From positions 1-10,000 of the forward strand of contig NZ_JAIWOF010000062.1 of the NCBI RefSeq assembly GCF_020217025.1: DNA of 10,000 nt, in the 5' to 3' direction. The DNA is from Flavobacterium sp. Its GTDB lineage: Bacteria; Bacteroidota; Bacteroidia; Flavobacteriales; Flavobacteriaceae. Both the position numbers and the translations under genes were made by a program. A model generated the notes under the pieces. That model was not told where the DNA came from. It saw only the letters and a program-made list of their open reading frames with translations, and made no database searches. The number at the start of each line of letters is the position of its first letter. Position 1 is the first letter of the stretch. Below, one piece after another: positions 1 through 6,883 of the stretch.

Positions 1-1059
1 GGGGATAGAAAAAACATGGTGGAAACCAATAAATTAGATTGGGCTATGGGCGAATTATTAGCTTATGGTTCCTTACTAAAAGAAGGTTTTGACGTGCGTA
101 TTTCTGGGCAAGACGTGGAACGTGGAACATTTTCACACCGTCATGCTGTAGTTAAAGTGGAAGATTCAGAAGAAGAAGTAATTCTTTTAGACAAAATAAA
201 AGATAAAAAAGGAAACTTTTATATCTACAATTCGCACCTTTCAGAATATGGTGTTTTAGGTTTTGAATACGGATATGCATTAGCCTCTCCAAAATCATTA
301 GTAATTTGGGAAGCACAGTTTGGAGATTTCTCTAACGGAGCTCAAATTATGATTGACCAATACATCTCAGCAGGTGAAGATAAATGGAACAACCAAAACG
401 GATTGGTAATGTTATTGCCTCATGGTTATGAAAACCAAGGAGCAGAACACTCATCAGCACGTATGGAGCGTTACTTACAATTATGTGCAAAACACAACAT
501 GTATATTGCCGATGTAACTACGCCAGCCAACTTCTTCCACTTAATGAGAAGACAATTAAAAACAGAATTCCGTAAGCCATTAGTAGTATTCTCTCCAAAG
601 AGTTTATTGCGTCATCCAGATGTAGTATCTTCAATGGATGATTTAGCTAACGGACAATTCCAAGAAGTATTAGATGATCCAAATGTAACAGATAAAAAAG
701 CAATCAAAACGTTGGTTTTCTGTACAGGTAAATTCTATTATGACATTATTGCAAAACGTGCTGAATTAGGTAGAAATGATGTGGCAGTGGTTCGTTTAGA
801 GCAATTGTTCCCATTAGCAGTTGACCAAATCAAAGCGATTATCGATAGCTATCCAAATGTGGATGATTACGTTTGGGCACAAGAAGAACCTAAAAACATG
901 GGAGCTTACAGTTATATGTTGATGAATTTTGATTTAGTGAAACTACGTTTAGCATCACCAAAAGCATATAGTGCACCAGCAGCAGGAAGTTATGAGCGTT
1001 CTAAAAAACGTCATGCTAACGCAATCGCAATGGTTTTTGATAAAAAATTATTTCAATAA
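1..1059 (+). CDS. sucA: 2-oxoglutarate dehydrogenase E1 component, C-terminal part (5' end outside window)
   Basis: This is the thiamine-diphosphate-dependent E1 subunit of the 2-oxoglutarate dehydrogenase complex, which decarboxylates 2-oxoglutarate and passes the succinyl group to the lipoyl arm of E2 in the TCA cycle (cytoplasm). The frame is open from base 1, so the ATG at 16 is internal. The window holds the last 352 codons of a protein that is usually about 900-930 residues. The visible part covers the transketolase-like pyrimidine-binding domain: a GQDVERGTFSHRHAV block (from position 106), FEYGYAL followed by WEAQFGDFSNGAQ, and LPHGYENQGAEHSSARMER. The family's C-terminal domain follows (CTGKFYYDI, VVRLEQLFPL, and a WAQEEPKNMGAY segment). 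These blocks match E. coli SucA closely from memory. sucB follows after 60 bp, the usual E1-E2 order. Identification is very secure; only the N-terminal part is unseen. Confidence 0.97.
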   Translation, partial: GDRKNMVETNKLDWAMGELLAYGSLLKEGFDVRISGQDVERGTFSHRHAVVKVEDSEEEVILLDKIKDKKGNFYIYNSHLSEYGVLGFEYGYALASPKSLVIWEAQFGDFSNGAQIMIDQYISAGEDKWNNQNGLVMLLPHGYENQGAEHSSARMERYLQLCAKHNMYIADVTTPANFFHLMRRQLKTEFRKPLVVFSPKSLLRHPDVVSSMDDLANGQFQEVLDDPNVTDKKAIKTLVFCTGKFYYDIIAKRAELGRNDVAVVRLEQLFPLAVDQIKAIIDSYPNVDDYVWAQEEPKNMGAYSYMLMNFDLVKLRLASPKAYSAPAAGSYERSKKRHANAIAMVFDKKLFQ

Positions 1060-1076
1060 AAAACAACTCAATTATC

Positions 1077-1097
1077 ACCCTGAGCAAGTCGAAGGGT
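1077..1097. repeat. REP-like imperfect palindrome in the sucA-sucB spacer
   Basis: ACCCT (1077-1081) and AGGGT (1093-1097) are perfect inverted arms around the core GAGCAAGTCGA. The core pairs only in part, with tandem G-A/A-G mismatches. From memory, variants of the string CCTGAGC...GTCGAAGGG recur between genes in many bacterial genomes, including flavobacteria, so this is probably one copy of a dispersed palindromic repeat. No T-tract follows, so it is unlikely to end transcription between sucA and sucB; it could instead affect mRNA processing or stability. Confidence 0.55.
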
Positions 1098-1119
1098 AAA
1101 CTTTTTAAAATAAAAAGAT

Positions 1120-2337
1120 ATGATTTTAGAAATGAAAGTCCCTTCTCCAGGGGAATCAATTAAAGAAGTAGAAATTGCTACATGGTTAGTAAAAGATGGT
1201 GATTATGTAGAAAAAGACCAAGCAATTGCTGAGGTTGATTCAGATAAAGCAACATTAGAATTGCCAGCTGAAGCAAGTGGAATTATTACATTAAAAGCAG
1301 AAGAAGGTGATGCAGTAGCGGTAGGTGCAGTAGTTTGTTTAATCGATACAGGTGCAGCAAAACCAGAAGGTGGTGCGGCTCCAGCTAAAGAAGAAGCAAA
1401 AGCAGTTGAAGCGCCAAAAGCTGAGGCTCCAAAAGCAGCTCCAGTAGCAGAAAAAACGTATGCAACACAAGCGCCATCTCCAGCAGCTAGAAAAATATTA
1501 GAAGAAAAAAACATCGAACCTTCTGCAATTGTAGGAACTGGTAAAGGTGGAAGAATTACTAAAGATGACGCTGTAAATGCTGTACCATCAATGGGAACTC
1601 CAACAGGAGGAAACCGCGGAACAGAAAGAACAAAACTTTCTATGTTACGTAGAAAAGTAGCTGAGCGTTTAGTATCAGCTAAAAATGAAACTGCGATGTT
1701 AACTACTTTCAATGAAGTAGACATGTCAGCAATTTATGCAATTCGTGACCAATATAAAGAAGAGTTCAAAGCGAAACATGGTTTAGGATTAGGCTTTATG
1801 TCGTTCTTTACTAAAGCGGTAACTCGTGCTTTACAATTATATCCAGATGTAAACTCTATGATTGATGGTCAAGAGAAAATTTCTTATGACTTCTGTGATA
1901 TTTCTGTAGCGGTTTCGGGTCCAAAAGGATTAATGGTTCCTGTTATGAGAAATGCAGAAACATTATCGTTCAGAGGTGTTGAAGCAGAAATCAAAAGATT
2001 AGCTTTAAGAGCTCGTGACGGACAAATCACTGTAGACGAAATGACTGGTGGGACATTCACAATTTCAAATGGTGGTGTTTTCGGAAGTATGTTATCTACA
2101 CCAATTATCAATCCTCCACAATCTGGTATTTTAGGAATGCACAATGTAGTGGATAGAGCTATTGTTAAAAATGGTCAAATCGTAATTGCTCCAGTAATGT
2201 ATGTAGCATTATCATACGACCACAGAATCATCGACGGACGTGAGTCAGTTGGATTCTTAGTAGCGGTGAAAGAAGCATTAGAAAACCCAGCTGAAATTTT
2301 AATGGGTGGAAATGTGAAAAAAGCATTAGAATTATAG
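1120..2337 (+). CDS. sucB: Dihydrolipoyllysine-residue succinyltransferase (E2 of 2-oxoglutarate dehydrogenase)
   Basis: This is the E2 core of the 2-oxoglutarate dehydrogenase complex; it transfers the succinyl group from its lipoyl arm to CoA to give succinyl-CoA. At 405 residues it equals the usual SucB length. Domain order: one lipoyl domain (about 1-77) with the lipoylated lysine at Lys43 in DSDKATLE; a flexible linker rich in Ala, Pro, Lys and Glu (about 78-117); a peripheral-subunit-binding domain (about 119-155, SPAARKIL to GTGKGGRITKDD); and the acyltransferase catalytic domain (about 170-405). The active-site motif DHRIIDG places His368 and Asp372. The single lipoyl domain and position directly after sucA favour succinyltransferase over pyruvate-dehydrogenase E2. 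The start at 1120 has no clear Shine-Dalgarno sequence, only an A/T-rich leader, as is normal in Bacteroidota. It is probably cotranscribed with sucA. No E3 (lpd) gene lies next to it. Confidence 0.97.
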   Translation: MILEMKVPSPGESIKEVEIATWLVKDGDYVEKDQAIAEVDSDKATLELPAEASGIITLKAEEGDAVAVGAVVCLIDTGAAKPEGGAAPAKEEAKAVEAPKAEAPKAAPVAEKTYATQAPSPAARKILEEKNIEPSAIVGTGKGGRITKDDAVNAVPSMGTPTGGNRGTERTKLSMLRRKVAERLVSAKNETAMLTTFNEVDMSAIYAIRDQYKEEFKAKHGLGLGFMSFFTKAVTRALQLYPDVNSMIDGQEKISYDFCDISVAVSGPKGLMVPVMRNAETLSFRGVEAEIKRLALRARDGQITVDEMTGGTFTISNGGVFGSMLSTPIINPPQSGILGMHNVVDRAIVKNGQIVIAPVMYVALSYDHRIIDGRESVGFLVAVKEALENPAEILMGGNVKKALEL

Positions 2338-2343
2338 AAATAT

Positions 2344-2393
2344 AAATCCCAAATATAAAATCCCAAATTCAATTAGAGTTTGGGATTTTTTTT
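2344..2393 (+). terminator. Intrinsic terminator after sucB with a duplicated 5' arm
   Basis: AAAATCCCAAA (2357-2367) pairs perfectly with TTTGGGATTTT (2379-2389), an 11-bp stem with an 11-nt loop. The T-run (eight Ts, 2386-2393) begins within the 3' arm and continues past it. It lies 20 bp after the sucB stop and should end the sucAB transcript. A second copy of the left arm, AAATCCCAAA, lies at 2344-2353, so the 3' arm could pair with either copy. No gene follows until 2509; the rest of this gap is plain A/T-rich sequence. Confidence 0.85.
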
Positions 2394-2508
2394 ATTTGGG
2401 TAATATTTAAAAATAGTAAAAGTTAATCTTGGGAATAATCTACAAAATAATATAGTTTTATTCTTATTTTAGCGGACTATAATTTTCAGGTTGAGCCACC
2501 ATTTTTTC

Positions 2509-4218
2509 ATGATGCACAAATTTACTTTTTCTGTTATACTACTATTATTTATTAATTTAATGCTTGCTCAAGAATTGAGTGAATCAGAAATTAGTAGAAC
2601 CCGAAGTATTCAGGAAAACCTCATTTCAAATCCTGAAAAAGCGTATGCCGAAGCTTTGGAAATTAGTAATTCTAAAAACGAGTTATTTCGTTTTTATGGC
2701 AAATATTACATAGCCAATTATTTTTACAACAAATCAGAGTTTACTTACTCAAAGAAACTTCTGATCATACTTATAGATAGTATTGAAAAAAGTAAGATGG
2801 ATAAATCTAGCAAAGTGTATCAAGATTTGCTTGGAATGTGTGTGAACAAACTTTTTTATATCCATAAAAATTTAGGAGAATACGACTTAGCATTGTTTTA
2901 TCTTGACAAATATAAAAACAGCGTACCTAATAATCATTTTAACGAACAATATGGCTCAATTAAGGTAGCTATGGGCGATTATGTTAATGGAATTGCTTTG
3001 TTAAAGAGAGAATTAAAAACGTCGCATCACTTAAAATTGGGAGTAGGTGAAAAAAAAGTAATGAATAAAAAACTCTTTGCAGATAAATACAATATTATAG
3101 GGGAAGCTTATCAAAAGTATTATATTCAGTCGAAGAAAAAAGTGTTGTTAGATTCTGCAAACCACTACTTTAATGTCGCAGCAACAATGATGTTGCAAGA
3201 TAATTTTCAACCAGAGTACACCAAAGCATTATTAAGCATGCGCGAAGCAAAAAGCGCAGCCTTAGCTGGAAATTACGAGAAATCATTGTCGTTATATAGA
3301 ATGAGAAAAAAGTATCCTATTATTCAGGATAATATAAGAACAGAGCAGTTGTTTGATTTAGGGATGGCCGATTGTTTTCATCATTTAAAGCAAGTTGATT
3401 CAGCACTTTTTTATTGTAATAAATATGTTGAAAGTTATCAAATAACTAAGGTTTCCAAAGAAAATTTATTAATGACTTATAACATTATGACACAGTGTTA
3501 TAATGAGAAAAATGATGCTAAAAATGCGTATCGCTACGCTCAAAAAAGTTTAGAATTAATTCAGTCAATAGAAGGAATAAAAAGTAAATCTTTAAATTTT
3601 CTTCACAACTATGATTTAAACAAAATAAAGGAGGAATCTAATAAAGTTATTGCGTCTAAGAATTATTTTAAAATATCGCTTTTTGGTATTTTGATTCTTT
3701 TTGTTGTAGTGGTTTATAGTTTTTATTATTATTACAAAAATCAGAAAGAAAAACATTATCGATTTTTAAAGATTATTCAAAATCTAAAAGAATCTAAAAC
3801 TTCAGAAATTAGTATTCTGCAAATTGATAAAACCGAACCGCAACCAAAACAAACACTCGATGAAGAGCTTATTGAAAAAATTTCATTAGGTTTAAAAAAG
3901 TTAGAGCAAAAGGAAACTTTTTTAGAACCCAACTTCAAGTTGGCTTTTGTGGCTAAAAAACTAAATACCAATACGGCTTATTTGTCCCAATATTTCAATC
4001 AGGTAATGCAAAAAACCTTTTCAGAATATACTCAAGAATTACGAATTCATTATGTACTTCAAAAGCTGAAAGATGCTCCTTATTTCCGTAAATATACTTT
4101 GCAAGCCATCGCAGAAGAAGTAGGTTATAAAGACGCCAATACGCTTGTTCGTGTTTTTAAAAAGCAAACCGGACTTTCTCCTAATTATTACATTGAAAAA
4201 TTAGAAAATACAGATTAA
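2509..4218 (+). CDS. Membrane-anchored TPR protein with C-terminal AraC-type HTH domain (transcriptional regulator)
   Basis: This is a probable one-component transmembrane transcription factor. From this start it has 569 residues. A hydrophobic N-terminal signal peptide (about 1-20, ending LMLAQ) precedes a long helical region with TPR-like hairpins, for example near residues 125 (YDLALFYLDKY), 254 (GNYEKSLSLY), 295 (QVDSALFYCNKY) and 334 (KNDAKNAYRYAQKSLELI). One strongly hydrophobic segment (about 388-409) is followed by aromatic and basic residues, then a C-terminal AraC-type domain (about 464-565) with two HTH units: FVAKKLNTNTAYLSQYF and, from about 530, TLQAIAEEVGYKDANTLVRVF. The inferred layout is sensor outside the cytoplasmic membrane and DNA-binding part inside. 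The reading frame is open back to a TTG at 2491, but the ATG at 2509 (or 2512) gives a normal signal peptide. It lies just upstream of a secreted repeat protein that it may control. Ligand and targets are unknown. Confidence 0.88.
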   Translation: MMHKFTFSVILLLFINLMLAQELSESEISRTRSIQENLISNPEKAYAEALEISNSKNELFRFYGKYYIANYFYNKSEFTYSKKLLIILIDSIEKSKMDKSSKVYQDLLGMCVNKLFYIHKNLGEYDLALFYLDKYKNSVPNNHFNEQYGSIKVAMGDYVNGIALLKRELKTSHHLKLGVGEKKVMNKKLFADKYNIIGEAYQKYYIQSKKKVLLDSANHYFNVAATMMLQDNFQPEYTKALLSMREAKSAALAGNYEKSLSLYRMRKKYPIIQDNIRTEQLFDLGMADCFHHLKQVDSALFYCNKYVESYQITKVSKENLLMTYNIMTQCYNEKNDAKNAYRYAQKSLELIQSIEGIKSKSLNFLHNYDLNKIKEESNKVIASKNYFKISLFGILILFVVVVYSFYYYYKNQKEKHYRFLKIIQNLKESKTSEISILQIDKTEPQPKQTLDEELIEKISLGLKKLEQKETFLEPNFKLAFVAKKLNTNTAYLSQYFNQVMQKTFSEYTQELRIHYVLQKLKDAPYFRKYTLQAIAEEVGYKDANTLVRVFKKQTGLSPNYYIEKLENTD

Positions 4219-4271
4219 GTGTTTGTTAATCAAGTAAATAATAATTGTTAAATCTTCTGATTATTTATAAA

Positions 4272-4295
4272 TAGTCCAATATATAAATTGGACTA
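4272..4295. promoter_or_regulatory. Perfect 9-bp inverted repeat, candidate operator or attenuating hairpin
   Basis: TAGTCCAAT (4272-4280) is the exact reverse complement of ATTGGACTA (4287-4295), with a 6-nt spacer ATATAA. It lies 54 bp after the stop of the TPR/AraC regulator and 69 bp before the start of the secreted protein. The right arm contains the TTG (4288-4290) that serves as the likely -33 element of the downstream promoter, so a bound regulator could block or assist RNA polymerase there. It could instead be a transcription terminator for the regulator gene, but only a weak T-rich stretch (CTTCTTATC) follows. Confidence 0.6.
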
Positions 4296-4318
4296 GTACT
4301 TCTTATCATATAGTTTTG
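4288..4318 (+). promoter_or_regulatory. Flavobacterial-type promoter for the secreted repeat protein
   Basis: The -33 element TTG (4288-4290) is followed by a 20-nt spacer and TAGTTTTG (4311-4318), a full match to the flavobacterial -7 consensus TAnnTTTG with the spacer inside the known range of about 17-23. Transcription would begin near 4325, leaving a leader of about 40 nt before the ATG at 4364. It is the only complete match I found in the window's intergenic regions by eye. Confidence 0.6.
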
Positions 4319-4363
4319 ATGGAAATTTAATCAAATTAAGTTTCAAATCATCAAAAACTGAAA

Positions 4364-6805
4364 ATGAAAAAAAAAATTACTCTATTCTGCCTATTGGCAT
4401 TTTTGAATTTTATTCCTAATGCTGTTGCGCAATGTACTACTGCAACATATGGATTATTTCCAGCTAATGCCTATACACCAAACTGTAGTGGAAACTATGA
4501 GACATTAACTAGTCAAAGTTATGCAGGCGAGTACAGCAATGTGAATGTAATTGCGAACAAACAATATTCGTTCTCAAGCTCTGTAACAACGGATTATATT
4601 ACAATTACAAATGCAACTGGAACTGTTGTTTATGCAAGCGGAACACAACCCGTAATATGGGATTCTGGTAGTACCACAGGTGTTATCCGTTATTACCTTC
4701 ATTCCAATGCTAGTTGTGGTAGTCAACAAGTGGAAAGGTCTCGCTATATTCGATGTGCGGATGCATCAAACTGCGTACCACCTTCAAATTTAGCGGTATC
4801 AAATATAACTTCCAATTCTTGTAAAATGACTTGGACAGCGGCATCACCAGTGCCTTCTTCTCATTATGATATTTATATTGTTACAACCAATAGTGCTCCT
4901 AATGCAAATTCTACTCCTACTTTATTTAGCACAACTAACTTAAATACTACTCTCTATTTGAATGTTGCGGCAGGCACTACCTATTACTACTGGATACGTT
5001 CTAACTGTGGAGCCACAACTGGAACGTGGATTTCTGGAGGTAGTTTTACTACTCCACCTGCATTAATTTGTAACGGTGCAATTTATGGATTATATCCTGA
5101 TGCAACTTTTACACCTGCTTGTACAGGAAGTACAGAACAAATCGTTGCAGATGCTTATGCAGGAGAATATTCAAATGTAAATGTCTTGTCAAATAAACAA
5201 TATACTTTTAGAAGTTCAGTTTCCACAGATTTTATTACCATAACTAATGCAACAGGAACAGCGGTTTTAGCCAGTGGTTTAACTCCTTTAACTTGGTTAT
5301 CTGGTACAAATTCTGGAGTAGTTAGATACCATTTGAATGCCAATTCTAGTTGTGGAACTCAAAACACAAACAGAGTAAGATCTATTACATGTGCTACAGT
5401 AGCAAGCTGTAATGTTCCAACTCAACTATTTTATGATGGTTTAACTTCGACTTCAAACAATATTGCATGGACGGCACCAAATCCTGCACCAAGCAATGGT
5501 TATGTTTATTGTTATAGTACTGTAAACGATCCGTTTTCTGCAAATGCAATCACAGGAACTACGACAAATACCTTTGCTGTTTTAAATAATTTAGCGCCAA
5601 ACACTACTTATTATTTTTGGGTGAAATCTAATTGTGGTGCTACGCAATCTAATTGGGCTTCTGGTGGTTCATTTACCACATATCCAGCATCTGGATGTAA
5701 CGCACCAACACAATTATTTTACGATGGTTTAACCTCGACAACGAATACTATTGCATGGGTAGAAGCTACACCTACGCCGAGCAATGGTTATGTTTATTGT
5801 TATAGTACTGTAAACGATCCGTTTGCAGATGACGTAATCACAGGAATGACAACAGATACTTATGCGAATTTAACCAATTTAACGCCAAATACTACCTATT
5901 ATTTTTGGGTAAAATCCATCTGTGGTAACACACAAACGGATTGGGCTTCGGGAGGCTCGTTTACCACATATCCTGCGGCATCTGGGTGTAACGCACCAAC
6001 GCAAATATATTACGATGGTTTAACCTCTACAACAAATACTATTGCATGGATAGAAGGTGTACCTACACCAAGCAATGGCTATGTTTATTGTTACAGTACA
6101 GTAAACGATCCATTTTCAGCTAGTGCAATTATAGGAACAACGACAGATACTTATGCGAATTTAACCAATTTAACACCAAATACCACCTATTATTTTTGGG
6201 TAAAATCTATTTGTGGTAACACGCAAACGGATTGGGCTTCGGGTGGTTCGTTTACCACATATCCAGAATCTCAATGTAACGCTCCTACACAGTTATTTAC
6301 AGATCCTGAATCGGCAACAGTTGTAAATATTGCATGGGTAGAAGCTACACCTACTCCAAGCAATGGCTATCTATATAGTTACAGTACTATAAACGACCCA
6401 TTATCTGCAAATGCAATTACAGGAACAACGACAGATACTTTTGCTGTTTTGAATAATTTAACACCAAACACTACTTATTATTTTTGGGTAAAATCTATTT
6501 GTGGTAACACACAAACGGATTGGGCTTCTGGAGGTTCGTTTACAACCCAAATGCTTTCTGTGGGATCATTCTCAATAAAAAACTTGAAGCTTTATCCAAA
6601 TCCTGTAAAAGATATTTTAAATCTTTCATTTGATAAAGAAATTACTACTGTTTCTATAAACAATTTATTAGGTCAAGAAGTTTTTACAAAAACAGTAAAC
6701 AGCAACGAAACTTCAATAGATGTTGCAGGTTTGGCTGCGGGAACTTATTTGGTGAAAGTAATTTCTAATAATGAAGTGAAAACAGTAAAAATCATTAAAC
6801 AATAA
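4364..6805 (+). CDS. Secreted fibronectin-III-repeat protein with C-terminal T9SS type A sorting domain
   Basis: This is an 813-residue exported, probably cell-surface or released protein. A signal peptide (about 1-22, lysine-rich start, ending NAVAQ) is followed by a beta-rich domain (about 24-133) sharing AGEYSNVNV, NKQY and TDYITITNATGT with a second copy at about 236-344. A divergent FN3-like module lies between them (137-232). Four close FN3-like repeats of 92-97 residues then run from about 349 to 729; most modules open with a Cys-x-x-Pro and end in NTTYYFWVKS..CG...WASGGSFTT. The last 75 residues hold the T9SS type A sorting domain: LKLYPNPVKD, NLLGQEV, LAAGTYLVKV and a terminal lysine-rich strand. 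T9SS would carry it across the outer membrane and remove this domain. No enzyme domain is evident, so a role in adhesion or binding is inferred. It probably has its own promoter. Confidence 0.9.
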   Translation: MKKKITLFCLLAFLNFIPNAVAQCTTATYGLFPANAYTPNCSGNYETLTSQSYAGEYSNVNVIANKQYSFSSSVTTDYITITNATGTVVYASGTQPVIWDSGSTTGVIRYYLHSNASCGSQQVERSRYIRCADASNCVPPSNLAVSNITSNSCKMTWTAASPVPSSHYDIYIVTTNSAPNANSTPTLFSTTNLNTTLYLNVAAGTTYYYWIRSNCGATTGTWISGGSFTTPPALICNGAIYGLYPDATFTPACTGSTEQIVADAYAGEYSNVNVLSNKQYTFRSSVSTDFITITNATGTAVLASGLTPLTWLSGTNSGVVRYHLNANSSCGTQNTNRVRSITCATVASCNVPTQLFYDGLTSTSNNIAWTAPNPAPSNGYVYCYSTVNDPFSANAITGTTTNTFAVLNNLAPNTTYYFWVKSNCGATQSNWASGGSFTTYPASGCNAPTQLFYDGLTSTTNTIAWVEATPTPSNGYVYCYSTVNDPFADDVITGMTTDTYANLTNLTPNTTYYFWVKSICGNTQTDWASGGSFTTYPAASGCNAPTQIYYDGLTSTTNTIAWIEGVPTPSNGYVYCYSTVNDPFSASAIIGTTTDTYANLTNLTPNTTYYFWVKSICGNTQTDWASGGSFTTYPESQCNAPTQLFTDPESATVVNIAWVEATPTPSNGYLYSYSTINDPLSANAITGTTTDTFAVLNNLTPNTTYYFWVKSICGNTQTDWASGGSFTTQMLSVGSFSIKNLKLYPNPVKDILNLSFDKEITTVSINNLLGQEVFTKTVNSNETSIDVAGLAAGTYLVKVISNNEVKTVKIIKQ
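4433..5395 (+). repeat. Duplicated N-terminal beta-rich domain (two copies, separated by an FN3 module)
   Basis: Copy A spans about 4433-4762 and copy B about 5069-5395. Both start with a Cys near a YGL(F/Y)P motif and share YAGEYSNVNV, NKQY.F.SSV, TD.ITITNATGT, SG..GV.RY, and an (I)xCA ending. The proteins are clearly homologous but many codons differ at synonymous positions, so the duplication is older than that of the repeats downstream. A single FN3-like module (4772-5059) sits between them, suggesting that a two-domain unit was once copied. Confidence 0.85.
5408..6550 (+). repeat. Four tandem FN3-like coding repeats of about 288 bp
   Basis: Units begin at the Cys codons at 5408, 5696, 5987 and 6275, giving lengths of 288, 291 and 288 bp and a shorter final unit of 276 bp. 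The 3' halves of units 2, 3 and 4 are nearly identical in DNA, with only scattered third-position changes, while their 5' portions differ more. Units 1 and 4 share the segment coding for TFAVLNNL; units 2 and 3 share TYANLTNL. All lengths are multiples of three, so unit gain or loss would keep the frame. Confidence 0.92.
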
Positions 6806-6808
6806 AAC

Positions 6809-6837
6809 GAAACGTTTCATTAATTGAAAAGCGTTTC
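6809..6837 (+). terminator. Hairpin after the secreted repeat protein, possible weak terminator
   Basis: GAAACGTTTC (6809-6818) can pair with GAAA (6826-6829) and CGTTTC (6832-6837), giving a stem of ten base pairs with a 2-nt AG bulge and the loop ATTAATT. The first arm is itself a perfect 10-bp palindrome. It starts 3 bp after the stop codon, where a terminator is expected, but the following bases (TTAAAAAATC) are not a T-run on this strand, so termination would be weak. An mRNA 3'-end stabilising hairpin is the alternative. Confidence 0.45.
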
Positions 6838-6883
6838 TTAAAAAATCAAACGTATTTTATTAACCAATTTAACAAACAAATTT

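Noticed and set aside
1203..1724. 173-codon open frame on the minus strand inside sucB
   Set aside because: It lies wholly antisense to the lipoyl/linker region of a certain gene, and its Ala/Ser/Pro-rich translation is the expected mirror of that biased sequence.
2480..2487. TAATTTTC as a -7 element for the TPR/AraC regulator
   Set aside because: It lacks the final G of TAnnTTTG and there is no TTG at the proper distance upstream, so it cannot be told from background in A/T-rich DNA.
2491..2508. TTG start adding six residues (start, SHHFF) to the TPR/AraC regulator
   Set aside because: ATG codons at 2509 and 2512 give a normal signal peptide; the extension is polar and has no supporting ribosome-binding signal.
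5408..6550. Regular repeats considered as a possible CRISPR or satellite array
   Set aside because: The units are ~288 bp, in frame, code for FN3-like modules and have no spacers, so they are protein-domain repeats.
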